A stretch of DNA of 64,000 nt from NCBI RefSeq assembly GCF_004362515.1, contig NZ_SNXU01000001.1:1984001-2048000 (forward strand). Reading direction: 5' to 3'. Under the pieces are notes generated by a model that saw only the letters and a list, made by a program, of their open reading frames with translations, ran no database searches and was not told the DNA's origin. The stretch is from Actinokineospora alba (GTDB taxonomy: Bacteria > Actinomycetota > Actinomycetes > Mycobacteriales > Pseudonocardiaceae). Both the position numbers and the translations under genes were made by a program. This document shows, one piece after another, positions 1-8,664 of the stretch (position 1 is its first letter; every line of letters starts with the position of its first letter).

Positions 1-457
1 TGGCGGCGCGCAGGTCGCGCCAGGGGAGGGAGATGCCGTGGATGCGCTTGTCCGAGGGGAACAGGTACCGCGCGGGGTTCTTCGGCTTGGGCGCGTAGTA
101 GTCGTTGCTGCCGAAGACGAACAGCCCAGGCCGGTTGAGCAGCGGGTTCAGCGCCCGGATCACGGCGGGAACGGCCTGCTTGTGCGCGAGGTTGTCGCCG
201 GTGTTGACGACCAGGTCCGGGTTGAGGCTGTCCAGCTCGGCGACCCACGCCTGCTTCGACTTCTGCCCGGGCATCATGTGCAGGTCGGAGATGTGCAGCA
301 CGCGCAGCGGGCGGGAGCCCTCGGCCAGGACCGGCAGGGTCGCCTCCCGCAGCGTCCAGCGGGTCCGTTCGTATCCCGCGGCGTACGCGAGGGTGGCGGC
401 GCCCAGGGCGGTCGTGCCGACGGCGATGCGGCGCAGGGTCGTGGCTAGGTCACTCAC
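1..457 (-). CDS. Metallophosphoesterase, N-terminal part (cut by the window edge)
   Basis: The first 152 codons of a calcineurin-like phosphoesterase are visible from a GTG start at 457; the rest lies left of the window. After a short hydrophobic N-terminus (residues about 10-27, probable membrane anchor) come the metal-binding signatures HISDLH, then NTGDN, then FGSND, the last standing where most family members have GNHD. These residues would hold the dinuclear metal centre. A phosphoesterase next to ponA2 is also found in Mycobacterium tuberculosis (Rv3683 by memory), which supports the family call. The gene diverges from the YqeY gene across a 69-bp gap. The substrate cannot be told from sequence. 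Confidence 0.85.
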   Translation of the reverse strand, partial: MSDLATTLRRIAVGTTALGAATLAYAAGYERTRWTLREATLPVLAEGSRPLRVLHISDLHMMPGQKSKQAWVAELDSLNPDLVVNTGDNLAHKQAVPAVIRALNPLLNRPGLFVFGSNDYYAPKPKNPARYLFPSDKRIHGISLPWRDLRAA

Positions 458-526
458 GCCAACGAGGGTACGGGGCGCGGTGTGCGTGCCGGGTATTGCG
501 TTTGTGCGGCCAGTAGGGTTCTCGTC

Positions 527-997
527 ATGGCTGAGCTCAAGAACCGGTTGCAGGCGGACCTGACCGCCGCGATGAAGGGCCGCGAGAAGACCCGAACGGC
601 CTCCCTGCGGATGGCCCTCGCCGCGATCACCACCGAGGAGGTCGCGGGCGACTCGGCCAGGGAACTCACCGACGAAGAGGTCCTGAAGGTCCTGGCCCGC
701 GAACTGAAGAAGCGCAAGGAAGCCGCGGAGGCCTTCGCGGGCGCCGGCCGCGCGGAGTCGGCCCAGGCCGAACTCGACGAGGCGGAGGTACTCGCCGCCT
801 ACCTCCCCAAGCAACTCGACGACGCCGAACTCGCCGGGCTGGTGTCCGACGCTGTGGCTGAAGTCACAGAGCAGCTGGGCTCGGCGCCCGGCCCGAAGCA
901 GATGGGCCAGGTCATGAAGGCTGCCAACGCCAAGGTCGCCGGCCGCGCCGATGGCGGCCGGGTGGCCGCCGCGGTGAAGGCCAAGCTCACAGGCTGA
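527..997 (+). CDS. GatB/YqeY domain protein
   Basis: This 156-residue protein has the normal length of the YqeY family: a helical protein related to the tail domain of the amidotransferase GatB. The N-terminus MAELKNRLQADLTAAMKGR and the central ELKKRKEAAEAFAGAGR region are characteristic. The ATG at 527 is chosen over an upstream in-frame ATG (482) because family similarity begins here. YqeY proteins are thought to bind tRNA-related substrates, but their role is not established. The gene stands alone and ends 16 bp before a strong hairpin terminator. Confidence 0.9.
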   Translation: MAELKNRLQADLTAAMKGREKTRTASLRMALAAITTEEVAGDSARELTDEEVLKVLARELKKRKEAAEAFAGAGRAESAQAELDEAEVLAAYLPKQLDDAELAGLVSDAVAEVTEQLGSAPGPKQMGQVMKAANAKVAGRADGGRVAAAVKAKLTG

Positions 998-1013
998 GCG
1001 GGCGAACCGAACG

Positions 1014-1054
1014 ACTCTGGGCCGCTATCCCTCGCTGGGATAGCGGCCCAGAGT
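1014..1054 (+). terminator. Hairpin terminator of the YqeY gene (twin of 1843-1883)
   Basis: A perfect 18-bp stem (left arm ACTCTGGGCCGCTATCCC) with a 5-nt loop starts 16 bp after the YqeY stop. No strong U-tract follows, as is usual in high-GC actinobacteria. Its arms are nearly identical to the hairpin at 1843-1883. Confidence 0.85.
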
Positions 1055-1842
1055 GTTTCCGGCGGCCGTGTGACCAGCCCGGGCTGGTCGGGTCGGCTGG
1101 TTGGGCTCGGCAGGTTGGGCAGGTGGTAGGTCAGTGGATCAGTAAGGGCAGCGGGCCGGTTGCGCTGGCAGGACAAGCGGCGGACTTACGAGGCTGGTTA
1201 GGCGGCGATCGGTTCGGGCGGACCGAGCGGGCTGCCTAGGCGGGCGATCGGTTCGGCCGGTTACCGGCGGGACGGTCTGTGATCAGGCGCGTGGGGTGGC
1301 CGGGGTGGGCCGATCGAGTTGGGCTGGGTGGGCGATGGGTTCGGTCGGGTCGACCGGCTGGGCGGTCTGTGTGCAGGCGCGGGGGCTGGTTGGGGTGGGT
1401 CGGCTGGGTGGGCGGACGGCTCGGTCGGTCGACCGGCTGGACGGCCTGTGATCCGGCGCGTGTGCCGGGCCGACCGGGGCGACCGGGCCGACCGGGGCGA
1501 CCGGGGCGACCGGGCCGACCGGGCTGGCTGGGCGGATGGTTCGGTCGGGTGGACCGGCTGGTGTTCGGTGGGGCAGGCGCGTGGGGTGGCCGGGTTGGCT
1601 GGGGCGGGCCATTCGGTTTGGTCGGGTCGACCGGCTGGACGGTCGGTGGATCAGGTGCACGGGGTGGCAGGGGTAGGTCGGCCGGGGTGACGGGGCTGGC
1701 CATCGATTCGGTCGGCGCCTGCCAGCCGGGTCGCCCAGCCGGGTGGGCTGGCAGGCCCGTGGAGTTGTGGCGTGGGGGATTGCGGTCGCCGCAGGTGGGT
1801 GGTTCTTCGCTGGTGCGGGCGTGCCTCACGAGGTTGGAAATG
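1055..1842. repeat. 788-bp low-complexity intergenic repeat region
   Basis: There is no credible gene between the two twin terminators. The top strand is strongly G-rich and made of degenerate direct repeats. A core like GGTCGGGTCGACCGGCTGG recurs near 1340, 1420, 1540 and 1612, and a second core like GCGCGTGGGGTGGCCGGG near 1287 and 1577. A 9-bp tandem unit resembling CGACCGGGG runs at about 1477-1530. Long open frames cross it only because the repeats contain few stop codons; the predicted proteins are Pro/Arg/Thr or Gly/Arg/Trp runs. Confidence 0.8.
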
Positions 1843-1883
1843 ACGCTGGGCCGCTATCCCCGACAGGGATAGCGGCCCAGCGT
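1843..1883 (-). terminator. Hairpin terminator of the penicillin-binding protein gene
   Basis: A perfect 18-bp stem (left arm ACGCTGGGCCGCTATCCC) with loop CGACA ends 2 bp from the stop of the PBP gene. It differs from the hairpin at 1014-1054 by one paired substitution (T:A to G:C) and by the loop. Compensatory change points to selection on the RNA structure. Confidence 0.85.
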
Positions 1884-1885
1884 TG

Positions 1886-4381
1886 TCATGGATCAACCGG
1901 TCCGATGGTGATCGGTGGCCCGTTGCCCCCGCCATTGCCTGGTGGCCCGGTTCCGGGGCCGCCTGGTGGTGGCGGTAGGCCTGGGCCGCTGCCCGGTGGG
2001 GTCTCCGACGGCGGGGGCGGGGCGTCCGAGGTCTTGGGTGGTGGGACGTAGCCCGAGCTCACGAAGATGGTGATCATCTCGCCCGCAAGGGCGGCCCCGC
2101 GGGGTGACTGGCCGACGACGGTGCCCTTCTTGGCGGCGTCGTTGCGGGTCTTCGCGGTCACCTGGTAGCCCGCGTTCTGCAGGATGCCCGTCGCCTCTTC
2201 CTGGGTCTTGCCGATGACGTCGGGGACCTTGATCTCCGGGCCGCCATCGAGGTACCGCTGGTCCGCTGGGGGCAGACCGAGAGCGGGTTGCCCCTCCAGG
2301 ACCTTCGACATCGTGTTGAACCAGGTGCGGGCGGGAACCCGGCCGCCGTAGATGTTGCCGCCGCCGCCGCACAGCCGCGGGGGGTCGCCGTCGCAGATGC
2401 CCTGTGGGCGGGGGCTGTCGTTGAAGGTCAGCACAGCCGCCGCGAGCTGCGGGGTGGCGCCGACGAAGCCCGCCGACTTGTGGTCCTGGGTGGTGCCGGT
2501 CTTGCCGATCATCGGCCGGTTCCAGCCGACCTGACCCGCGGCGGTGCGGGCGGTGCCGCTGCCCTCGTGGTCCTTGCCGAGCCCGTGCGCGAGCGTGTTG
2601 GCCAGCGGCTCCGCCACGGCCTGCTCACACGGCTGCTCGTTGATCTCGATCTTCTTGCCGTCCCGGTCGAGCACCTCGACCAGCGGCGTCGGCGGACACC
2701 AGACGCCGCCGCTCATGATGGTGGCGCCGACGTTGGCCAGCTCCAGGGTGCTCAGCGGGCCCGGGCCCAGGGTGAACGAACCCTCACCGGGGCTGTTGGG
2801 CTTCGGCTTGAAGAAGTCGGACTGGCTCAGCTTGACCTCGGCCCGCTTGCCGTTCGGGTCCGGGTCGACGCCGGCCAGGCTGGCCTGCATGGTGTCGCGC
2901 AGGCCGAGCCTGCTCGCCATGTCGACGACCGGGCCCATCCCGACGCGCTCCTCGAGGATGACGAACCCGGTGTTCGGCGACGTGGCCAGGGCGTCCTGCA
3001 AGGTCATCTTGGACGGGTAGTTCGGGCCCGCGTTCTCCACGCAGTACCAGCGGGTGTTCGGCTGCCCGGTCGCCGGACAGCTCTTGCCGCCACCGCGGAA
3101 GACGCCGGAGACGTGCTTGAACGGCACATCGATCAGGTTCATGATGCCGCCGCCCTTCTCCAGGTAGGCCGCGGCGGTGAAGATCTTGTAGATGGACCCG
3201 GCGCCGAACTTGTTGGCGATCCGGCTCGGCAGACCGTAGGTCGTCTGGCCTTTCGCCTGGTCCAGGCCGTAGTCACGGTTGGCGACCAGGGCGATGACCT
3301 GATGGCGTTCCTTGCCGGGCCGCACCATCGCCATCGTGTTCGCGATACCCGGCTGCGTCTTCGGGACCTGGGCCTCCGCCGCCGCCTTCGCCAGCTGGGT
3401 GGCGCGGGCGTCGAAGCTGGTCTTGATCGTGTAGCCGCCGGTCTGGATCTGGTCCTGGGTGAAGCCGAGCTTCTGCAGGTACTCGTAGACGTACTGGCAG
3501 TAGAAGCCGTACTCCGGTCCGGCGCCGACGCAGTTCGCGGCGGGCTTCTTCGGGGCGGGGAGGATCCCCAGGGCTTCCTTCTTCGCGGCCTCGGCGGCGT
3601 CGGGGGAGAGCTTCTCGTTCTCGACCATCTTGTCGATCACGACGTTGCGCCGGGCGAGCGTCTCCGTCGGCTTGCGCCACGGGTTGTAGAGGACCGGGTT
3701 GTTCACCGCGCCGGCGAGCAGGGCGGCCTGGGCGACCGAGAGCTTGTCCGGCGTGGTGCCGAAGTAGGCGCTCGACGCGGCGCCGATGCCGTAGACCTCG
3801 TAGGCGAACTCGACCACGTTGAGGTAGCCGGTGAGGATGTCTTCCTTGCTCATCTTCTGCTCGAGCTGGATCGCGATCCGCGCCTCGCGCAGCTTGCGCG
3901 CGATGGTCTGCTCCTGGGCCTTGGACTGCTCGGTCTTGTTGCCCCGGTTGACCACGTTGATCAGGTAGTTCTTCACGTACTGCTGGGTCAGCGTGGACGC
4001 GCCCTGCACGTCGCCGCCGGTTTGGTTCGACACGGCGGCGCGGATGGTGCCCTTCCAGTCGACACCGTTGTGTTGGTAGAACCGGCGGTCCTCGATCGAG
4101 ACCAGCGCCGCCTTCATGGTCGGCGAGATCTGATCCGGGGTGACCGGGATCCGGTACTGGTCGAACAGGGACGCGATCGGCGCCCCCGCGCTGTCGGTGA
4201 TCGTGGTGATCAGCGGTGGGTCGGTCGCGACAAGGTCGGCCGACACACTGTCGATCGTGTCACTGGCTCGGTTCGACACCACCCCGAGTGCCCCCATGAC
4301 AGGGAACAGCATCCCGGCCACGAGCACACCGGCGAGCAGGCAGAGACCGAGAAGTTTCAGCAGGCTGTCTCCCAAACGCAC
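1886..4381 (-). CDS. ponA2: Bifunctional class A penicillin-binding protein (PonA2-like)
   Basis: This 831-residue membrane enzyme polymerises and cross-links peptidoglycan. Order of parts: N-terminal membrane anchor (about 5-35); glycosyltransferase family 51 domain with catalytic Glu in EDRRFYQHNGVDW (E97) and TLTQQYVKN (about 130-138); transpeptidase domain with SIYK (S396/K399), SPN (468-470) and KTG (627-629); one PASTA domain (about 705-775); and a Pro/Gly-rich tail. All catalytic motifs are intact. The neighbouring whiB4 and ArsA-like pair match the ponA2 locus of M. tuberculosis (Rv3682), hence the name. The ATG at 4381 leads directly into the anchor. It is convergent with YqeY across a repeat region. 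Confidence 0.95.
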   Translation of the reverse strand: MRLGDSLLKLLGLCLLAGVLVAGMLFPVMGALGVVSNRASDTIDSVSADLVATDPPLITTITDSAGAPIASLFDQYRIPVTPDQISPTMKAALVSIEDRRFYQHNGVDWKGTIRAAVSNQTGGDVQGASTLTQQYVKNYLINVVNRGNKTEQSKAQEQTIARKLREARIAIQLEQKMSKEDILTGYLNVVEFAYEVYGIGAASSAYFGTTPDKLSVAQAALLAGAVNNPVLYNPWRKPTETLARRNVVIDKMVENEKLSPDAAEAAKKEALGILPAPKKPAANCVGAGPEYGFYCQYVYEYLQKLGFTQDQIQTGGYTIKTSFDARATQLAKAAAEAQVPKTQPGIANTMAMVRPGKERHQVIALVANRDYGLDQAKGQTTYGLPSRIANKFGAGSIYKIFTAAAYLEKGGGIMNLIDVPFKHVSGVFRGGGKSCPATGQPNTRWYCVENAGPNYPSKMTLQDALATSPNTGFVILEERVGMGPVVDMASRLGLRDTMQASLAGVDPDPNGKRAEVKLSQSDFFKPKPNSPGEGSFTLGPGPLSTLELANVGATIMSGGVWCPPTPLVEVLDRDGKKIEINEQPCEQAVAEPLANTLAHGLGKDHEGSGTARTAAGQVGWNRPMIGKTGTTQDHKSAGFVGATPQLAAAVLTFNDSPRPQGICDGDPPRLCGGGGNIYGGRVPARTWFNTMSKVLEGQPALGLPPADQRYLDGGPEIKVPDVIGKTQEEATGILQNAGYQVTAKTRNDAAKKGTVVGQSPRGAALAGEMITIFVSSGYVPPPKTSDAPPPPSETPPGSGPGLPPPPGGPGTGPPGNGGGNGPPITIGPVDP

Positions 4382-4640
4382 ATGGGTCAGCGTACGCGCC
4401 TGGCGGTCGGCTCACCGTGAGACGACGCGCGCCTGTGGATAACTCGCGGGGGCGCGGGATTCTCTCACCTCGGGAGGTTGCGAGTTCATCAAATTAGGTA
4501 ACGCACGTCTCCCCGATGTTTTCGATGGAACCGATACCTACTAAGGTTCGTCAACGTCTCACGACAGGCAGAACAGCCCACGGGCTGGGACGCAACCGGT
4601 ACCGGGGGGTATTCGGTTCAGGGTCGCGACGACGACAGGG

Positions 4641-4964
4641 GTGGGGGCTATGCATCTCGAAACCAAGGTCGACTGGCGAGTTCGCGCGACGTGCCGTGAC
4701 GAGGATCCGGACGGTCTGTTCGTCCGCGGCGCCGAGCAGCGCAAGGCCAAACTGGTGTGTATCGCGTGTCCGGTGCGGACCGAGTGCCTCGCGGAGGCGC
4801 TGGACAACCGCATCGAATTCGGCGTGTGGGGCGGCATGACCGAGCGGGAACGCCGGGCGCTGCTACGCCGTCGGCCGGACGTGCTGTCCTGGCGCGACCT
4901 GCTGGACAACGCGCGGCGGAGTCACTCCTTCGACGACGAGGAAGAAGACGTCCGCGTCGGCTGA
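4641..4964 (+). CDS. whiB4: WhiB-family iron-sulfur regulator (WhiB4-like)
   Basis: A 107-residue Wbl protein. Four cysteines (C18, C40, C43, C49; spacing C-x2-C-x5-C for the last three) can hold a [4Fe-4S] cluster, followed by the WhiB turn GVWGGMTERER and a basic C-terminus for DNA or sigma-factor contact. WhiB4 of mycobacteria is an oxygen/redox-sensitive DNA-binding regulator, and the position beside ponA2 and the two ArsA-like ATPases is the same. GTG at 4641 is used; ATG at 4650 is an alternative with a G-rich run before it. The last 43 bp overlap the 3' end of the convergent ATPase gene. Confidence 0.93.
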   Translation: MGAMHLETKVDWRVRATCRDEDPDGLFVRGAEQRKAKLVCIACPVRTECLAEALDNRIEFGVWGGMTERERRALLRRRPDVLSWRDLLDNARRSHSFDDEEEDVRVG

Positions 4965-6082
4965 TCTCCGGCCAGGCTCGTCCCGATCCGGCGCAGGCCA
5001 TCCAGGTCGTGCACGTCGGCGGGCATCGCGGGCACGTGGACCAGCGCGACCGCCGGGTGTGCCTTGGTGAAGCGGGAGATCAGTCGACGCTCCCGCTGCG
5101 CCAGCGCCACCCGGTCGGCGTGCAGCCGCAGCACGGCCGCGGCCAGAGGGGCCTCACCGGCCGACTCCAGGCTGTCGGCCGCGGCGATCGCCTTCGGCGC
5201 GGACAGCGCGGTGAGCACCGGGTGGGTCCGGTTGACGACCAGCCCGGCCAGCGGCATCGACTCGGCGGCCAGCCGCTCGACGAAGTAGCTGGCCTCGCGC
5301 AGCGCGTCCGGTTCGGGCGCGGCGACCACGACGAACGCCGTGCCCTCCGACCGCAGCAGCTCGTAGGTCTTCTGCGCGCGCTCGCGGAAGCCGCCGAACA
5401 TGCCGTCGAACGCCTGCACGAACGCGGACGCGTCGGCCAGCAGCTGACCGCCCACGATCGTGGACACAGCCTTCGCGAACAGGCCGAACCCGGCGCTGAC
5501 GACCTTGCGCAGACCCCAGCCGCCCGCCCGGGCGGGCCCGGTCAGCAGCTTGATCATGCGCCCGTCGAGCGCGGTCGACAGCCGCTGCGGCGCGTCGAGG
5601 AAGTCCAGCGCGGACCGCGACGGCGGGGTGTCGACGATGATCAGGTCCCACTGCGCCTCGCCGGCGAGCTGGCCGAGCTTCTCCATCGCCATGTACTCCT
5701 GCGTGCCGGAGAACGACGTGGAGATCGTCTTGTAGAACGGGTTCTTGAGGACTTCCTGCGCCCGCTTCTCGCCCGCGTGCGCCAGCACCATGTCGTCGAA
5801 CGTCCGGCGCATGTCGAGCATCATGGCGCTCAGTTCGCCCGCGGGCTCGAAGCCGTCGACGGACACCGACTTCGGGGTGTTGCCCAGTTCCTTGAGGCCC
5901 AGCGCCTGGGCCAGCCTTCGCGCGGGGTCGATCGTCAGCACCACGGCCTTGCGGCCGCGCTCGGCCGCGCGCACGGCGATCGCGGCGGCGGTCGTCGTCT
6001 TGCCGACGCCTCCGGAGCCGCAGCAGACGATGACGTGGGTCGCGGGGTCGTCGATCAGCGCGTCGACGTCGAGGCCGCTCAT
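4922..6082 (-). CDS. ArsA/Get3-like P-loop ATPase, second of pair
   Basis: A 386-residue SIMIBI-class ATPase of the ArsA/Get3 group, homologous by position to Rv3680. The Walker A is CGSGGVGKTT (K28); the signature lysine that ArsA/Get3/MinD proteins carry two residues after the first glycine is replaced by Ser23. Switch-type motif DTPPSRSALDF lies about one third in. Actinobacterial pairs of this kind are thought to work as a heteromeric anion or metabolite-linked ATPase; substrate unknown. Its ATG overlaps the stop of the upstream partner by 4 bp, so the pair is translationally coupled. It overlaps whiB4 tail-to-tail. Confidence 0.9.
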   Translation of the reverse strand: MSGLDVDALIDDPATHVIVCCGSGGVGKTTTAAAIAVRAAERGRKAVVLTIDPARRLAQALGLKELGNTPKSVSVDGFEPAGELSAMMLDMRRTFDDMVLAHAGEKRAQEVLKNPFYKTISTSFSGTQEYMAMEKLGQLAGEAQWDLIIVDTPPSRSALDFLDAPQRLSTALDGRMIKLLTGPARAGGWGLRKVVSAGFGLFAKAVSTIVGGQLLADASAFVQAFDGMFGGFRERAQKTYELLRSEGTAFVVVAAPEPDALREASYFVERLAAESMPLAGLVVNRTHPVLTALSAPKAIAAADSLESAGEAPLAAAVLRLHADRVALAQRERRLISRFTKAHPAVALVHVPAMPADVHDLDGLRRIGTSLAGDQPTRTSSSSSSKE

Positions 6083-7083
6083 CGGACGCCTTGGTCGACG
6101 AGGGCCTCGGCCAGCTCGTACAGCGCGGCCGTGTCGACACCGTCGACGAGTTCTGGCAGCTCGACGGCGAGCAGGTCGACCTCCGCGAGTTGAGCGCGCG
6201 CGCTCTGTTCGGCCTGGACCCTGATGGCGTGTTCCACGGTTTCCTCGACCAACCCGTCGATGTCCTCGGCGGAGAGCTTCAGCCCCGCCGACATGAGCCC
6301 GTTGCGCACCCTGGTCGCGTCGACCCGGCCGTCGGCGGCGGCGGTGACCGAGCGGGCGGGCAGCCGCGGCGGCCGGACCCGGTTGACCATGATCGCGCCG
6401 GGGCGCAGGTCGGCGTCGTCGAGTTCCTCGACGGCCTCGACGGTCTCCCGCACCGGCATCTCCTCCAGCAGGGTGACCAGGTGGATGGCGGTGTCGCCGG
6501 AGTGCAGCAGCCGGATCACGCCGTCGCTCTGCCCCTTGATCGGGCCGACCTTCGCCAAGTCGGCCATGGCCTTGGTGACGTCGAGGAACTTCACGATCCG
6601 GCCGGTCGGCGGCGCGTCGAGCACGACCGCGTCATAGACGTGCCTGCCGTGGTCGTCGGTGCGTGTCACGCACTCCTTGATCTTGCCGGTGAGCAGCACG
6701 TCGCGCAGGCCCGGCGCCAGGGTGGTGGCGAACTCGATCGCGCCCATACGGCTGAGCGTGCGGCCCGCGAAACCCAGGTTGTAGAACATCCCCAGGTATT
6801 CGAGCAGCGCCGCCTCGACGTCGATGTGCAGCGCCTTGACTTCCCCGCCCGCCGCGGTCAGGGCGACCCGCTCCTCGGAGTACGGCAGTGGCTGGGTGTC
6901 GAAGAGCTGGGCGATGCCCTGCCTGCCCTCGACCTCGACCAGCAGCACCCGCTTGCCCGCCGACGCGATGGCCAGCGCGAGCGCCGCGGCGAGGGTGGTC
7001 TTGCCGGTGCCGCCCTTGCCCGTGACCACGTGCAGTCGGGCGCGGGCGACTTCCTCTGTCCAGCCGACGACGGGTGTAGTCAC
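6079..7083 (-). CDS. ArsA/Get3-like P-loop ATPase, first of pair
   Basis: A 334-residue partner of the ATPase at 4922-6082 (position of Rv3679). The deviant Walker A GKGGTGKTT (residues 22-30) keeps the signature lysine K23 that its partner lacks. The switch motif LDAPPTGRIVKFLD is present. The GTG at 7083 is the only good start; an ATG just upstream is out of frame. The gene opens a two-gene operon and is preceded on the same strand by a small membrane protein gene. A split of intact and altered signature residues between partners suggests a heterodimer with unequal active sites; this is inference. Confidence 0.9.
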   Translation of the reverse strand: MTTPVVGWTEEVARARLHVVTGKGGTGKTTLAAALALAIASAGKRVLLVEVEGRQGIAQLFDTQPLPYSEERVALTAAGGEVKALHIDVEAALLEYLGMFYNLGFAGRTLSRMGAIEFATTLAPGLRDVLLTGKIKECVTRTDDHGRHVYDAVVLDAPPTGRIVKFLDVTKAMADLAKVGPIKGQSDGVIRLLHSGDTAIHLVTLLEEMPVRETVEAVEELDDADLRPGAIMVNRVRPPRLPARSVTAAADGRVDATRVRNGLMSAGLKLSAEDIDGLVEETVEHAIRVQAEQSARAQLAEVDLLAVELPELVDGVDTAALYELAEALVDQGVR

Positions 7084-7126
7084 GCCATTCAGCGTAATTG
7101 CCCGCCGGGCGCACCCGCCCGACCGG

Positions 7127-7375
7127 TCAGCCGACGAGCAGCATCGCGCAGCCCGCGATCCCGACGACGATCACGACGCCCCAGGCCACGGGCGGCGCGA
7201 GCACCGTCAGCGTCAGCACACAGAGCAACGCCAGGACAGTGACGCAGATCGCGCCCGCGATCGCGACGCTTCCCGCGGAGCCGGTGCGTTCGCGCACCTT
7301 GGCCATCGTGACCAGCAACAAGACGATTCCGCCCGCGCCGAGCAGGGCGGTCGCGAGCACACGCCAGGTCTCCAC
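7127..7375 (-). CDS. Small membrane protein
   Basis: An 82-residue protein from GTG 7375 with three hydrophobic segments (about residues 5-22, 33-55 and 60-80) separated by a short basic loop (KVRERTG). I do not recognise the family. A longer form starting inside the DUF4177 gene would need overlapping divergent starts and is less likely. It sits 43 bp upstream of the ArsA-like pair on the same strand and could be co-transcribed with it. Confidence 0.55.
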   Translation of the reverse strand: METWRVLATALLGAGGIVLLLVTMAKVRERTGSAGSVAIAGAICVTVLALLCVLTLTVLAPPVAWGVVIVVGIAGCAMLLVG

Positions 7376-7424
7376 TTCGCAACCGTACCCATCAACTGTA
7401 TGAAGCTGTTCTAGGCTGCCGCCC

Positions 7425-7583
7425 ATGACGAAGTGGGAGTACGCCACGGTGCCACTGTTGATCCACGCGACCAAGCAGATCCTCGACCAGTGGGGCGAGG
7501 ACGGCTGGGAGCTGGTGAGCGTCGTCCCCGGGCCGACCGGTGAGCAGATGGTCGCCTACCTCAAGCGTCCCAAGGGGGCCTGA
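7425..7583 (+). CDS. DUF4177 small protein
   Basis: A 52-residue protein beginning MTKWEYATVPLL and containing the DUF4177 core WGEDGWELVSVVPG. The same small gene sits before RidA in M. tuberculosis (Rv3678A by memory). Its TGA overlaps the ATG of ridA by one base (TGATG), so the two are translationally coupled. Function unknown. Confidence 0.85.
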   Translation: MTKWEYATVPLLIHATKQILDQWGEDGWELVSVVPGPTGEQMVAYLKRPKGA

Positions 7584-8038
7584 TGAGCGTGCGCGACCGA
7601 CTCGCCGAACTGGGGATCGAACTGCCCAAGGTGCCCGCGCCCGCGGGGTCCTACCTCCCGGCCGTGCGCACGGGCTCGCTGGTCTACACCTCGGGCCAGG
7701 TGCCGATCGTCGACGGTGAGGTCGTGGCCACCGGCAAGGTGGGCGCCGACATCAGCCCTGAGTTCGGCGCCGAACTCGCCCGGATCTGCGCGCTCAACGC
7801 GCTGGCCGCGATCGACGGCTTCATCGGGCTCGACGCGGTGACGAGGGTCGTCAAGGTCGTCGGGTTCGTCGCCTCCGCCGAGGGCTTCACCGGCCAGCCC
7901 GGTGTGATCAACGGCGCGTCCGACGTGCTGGCGGAGATCTTCGGTGACGCCGGGCGGCACGCGCGTTCGGCCGTCGGGGTCGCCGAGCTGCCGCTGGGCG
8001 TGCCGGTCGAGGTCGAGCTGATCGTCGAGGTCGCGTGA
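7583..8038 (+). CDS. RidA family (YjgF/YER057c/UK114) protein
   Basis: A 151-residue RidA-like protein. The family deaminates reactive enamine/imine intermediates from PLP enzymes or does related small-molecule chemistry. The fold signature is seen in VYTSGQVPIVDGEV near residues 34-47 and a C-terminal strand PVEVELIVEVA. The canonical RidA arginine and final Glu motif are not clearly preserved, so this is the longer YjgF-like branch typical of actinobacteria. It is coupled to DUF4177 upstream and overlaps the next gene by 4 bp (GTGA). Confidence 0.85.
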   Translation: MSVRDRLAELGIELPKVPAPAGSYLPAVRTGSLVYTSGQVPIVDGEVVATGKVGADISPEFGAELARICALNALAAIDGFIGLDAVTRVVKVVGFVASAEGFTGQPGVINGASDVLAEIFGDAGRHARSAVGVAELPLGVPVEVELIVEVA

Positions 8039-8640
8039 GCGCGGCGGCCGAGTGCCACGAGCTGCTGCTGCGGCTCGCAGGCCGACTCGGCGACCGGGAA
8101 CTCTGGCGGCTGCGCGACTGGCTGGCCAGCGACTCGCTCGACGCGGTCGCGCGCGCTCTGCCGCTGACCCTGCTGCGGGAACGGGTCGCGATCACACCGG
8201 CCGAGTTCACGCTGATCAACAGCGCGCTGCTGCCGTCCGGCGCGGACGGCGAACGGCTCAATGCGGTCTCGTGGGTAGACGAAGTCGACGATGTCGACTA
8301 CACCTTCTCTGCGGAGTCGCCCGAATGGGTGAGCATGGGCGACTCGGTCGCGGTCGTCCTCATGGCGATGCTGCGCGGTCGGCCCGACGTGGTCGAGGCG
8401 CGGTCGGCGTGGCGGCGCGACCGGGCCGGGGGCGGTGCGGCGACCAGGGTCGTCCTGGTCATCACCACCGGTGACGCGGCCCGGCTCACCGGGGAACTGC
8501 AGCGGGTGCTGCGGGCCCTCGGGACCTACGAACCGGCCGTCGAGGTCCTGCCGGACGACCTCGAGATGCCCGCGTACCACGAGGCCGCCTACGCGGCCTC
8601 GGAACCGCTGGTGGCCAAGGGGCACTTAGTCCCGAGCTAG
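8035..8640 (+). CDS. Unknown protein, tandem paralog A
   Basis: A 201-residue cytoplasmic protein of no family I recognise, from GTG 8035 overlapping the ridA stop. An N-terminal helical segment HELLLRLAGRLGDRELW is matched by HDLLLSLAGRLDDDALA in the next gene. A strand-rich middle (RVVLVITTGDAARL) and the C-terminal YHEAAYAASEPL also have counterparts there (HRIVLIRIGPTG; YHHSAMRYATSVPL). The two are therefore tandem duplicates along their whole shared length. No catalytic signature, signal peptide or membrane segment is seen. They are absent at this place in the mycobacterial gene order as I recall it. Confidence 0.8.
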   Translation: MSAAAECHELLLRLAGRLGDRELWRLRDWLASDSLDAVARALPLTLLRERVAITPAEFTLINSALLPSGADGERLNAVSWVDEVDDVDYTFSAESPEWVSMGDSVAVVLMAMLRGRPDVVEARSAWRRDRAGGGAATRVVLVITTGDAARLTGELQRVLRALGTYEPAVEVLPDDLEMPAYHEAAYAASEPLVAKGHLVPS

Positions 8641-8664
8641 CCCGACTACGTGGAGGGGTCCATC

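Noticed and set aside
1236..1872. Proline-rich or glycine-rich proteins between YqeY and PBP
   Set aside because: They lie in low-complexity DNA between two terminators and lack domains or start signals.
2288..4420. A 710-codon plus-strand open frame opposite the PBP gene
   Set aside because: Antisense shadow of a gene with complete catalytic motifs; the product is Arg/Gly/Asp-rich without features.
4434..4442. TGTGGATAA resembling a DnaA box upstream of ponA2
   Set aside because: A single near-consensus box with no supporting context; expected by chance.
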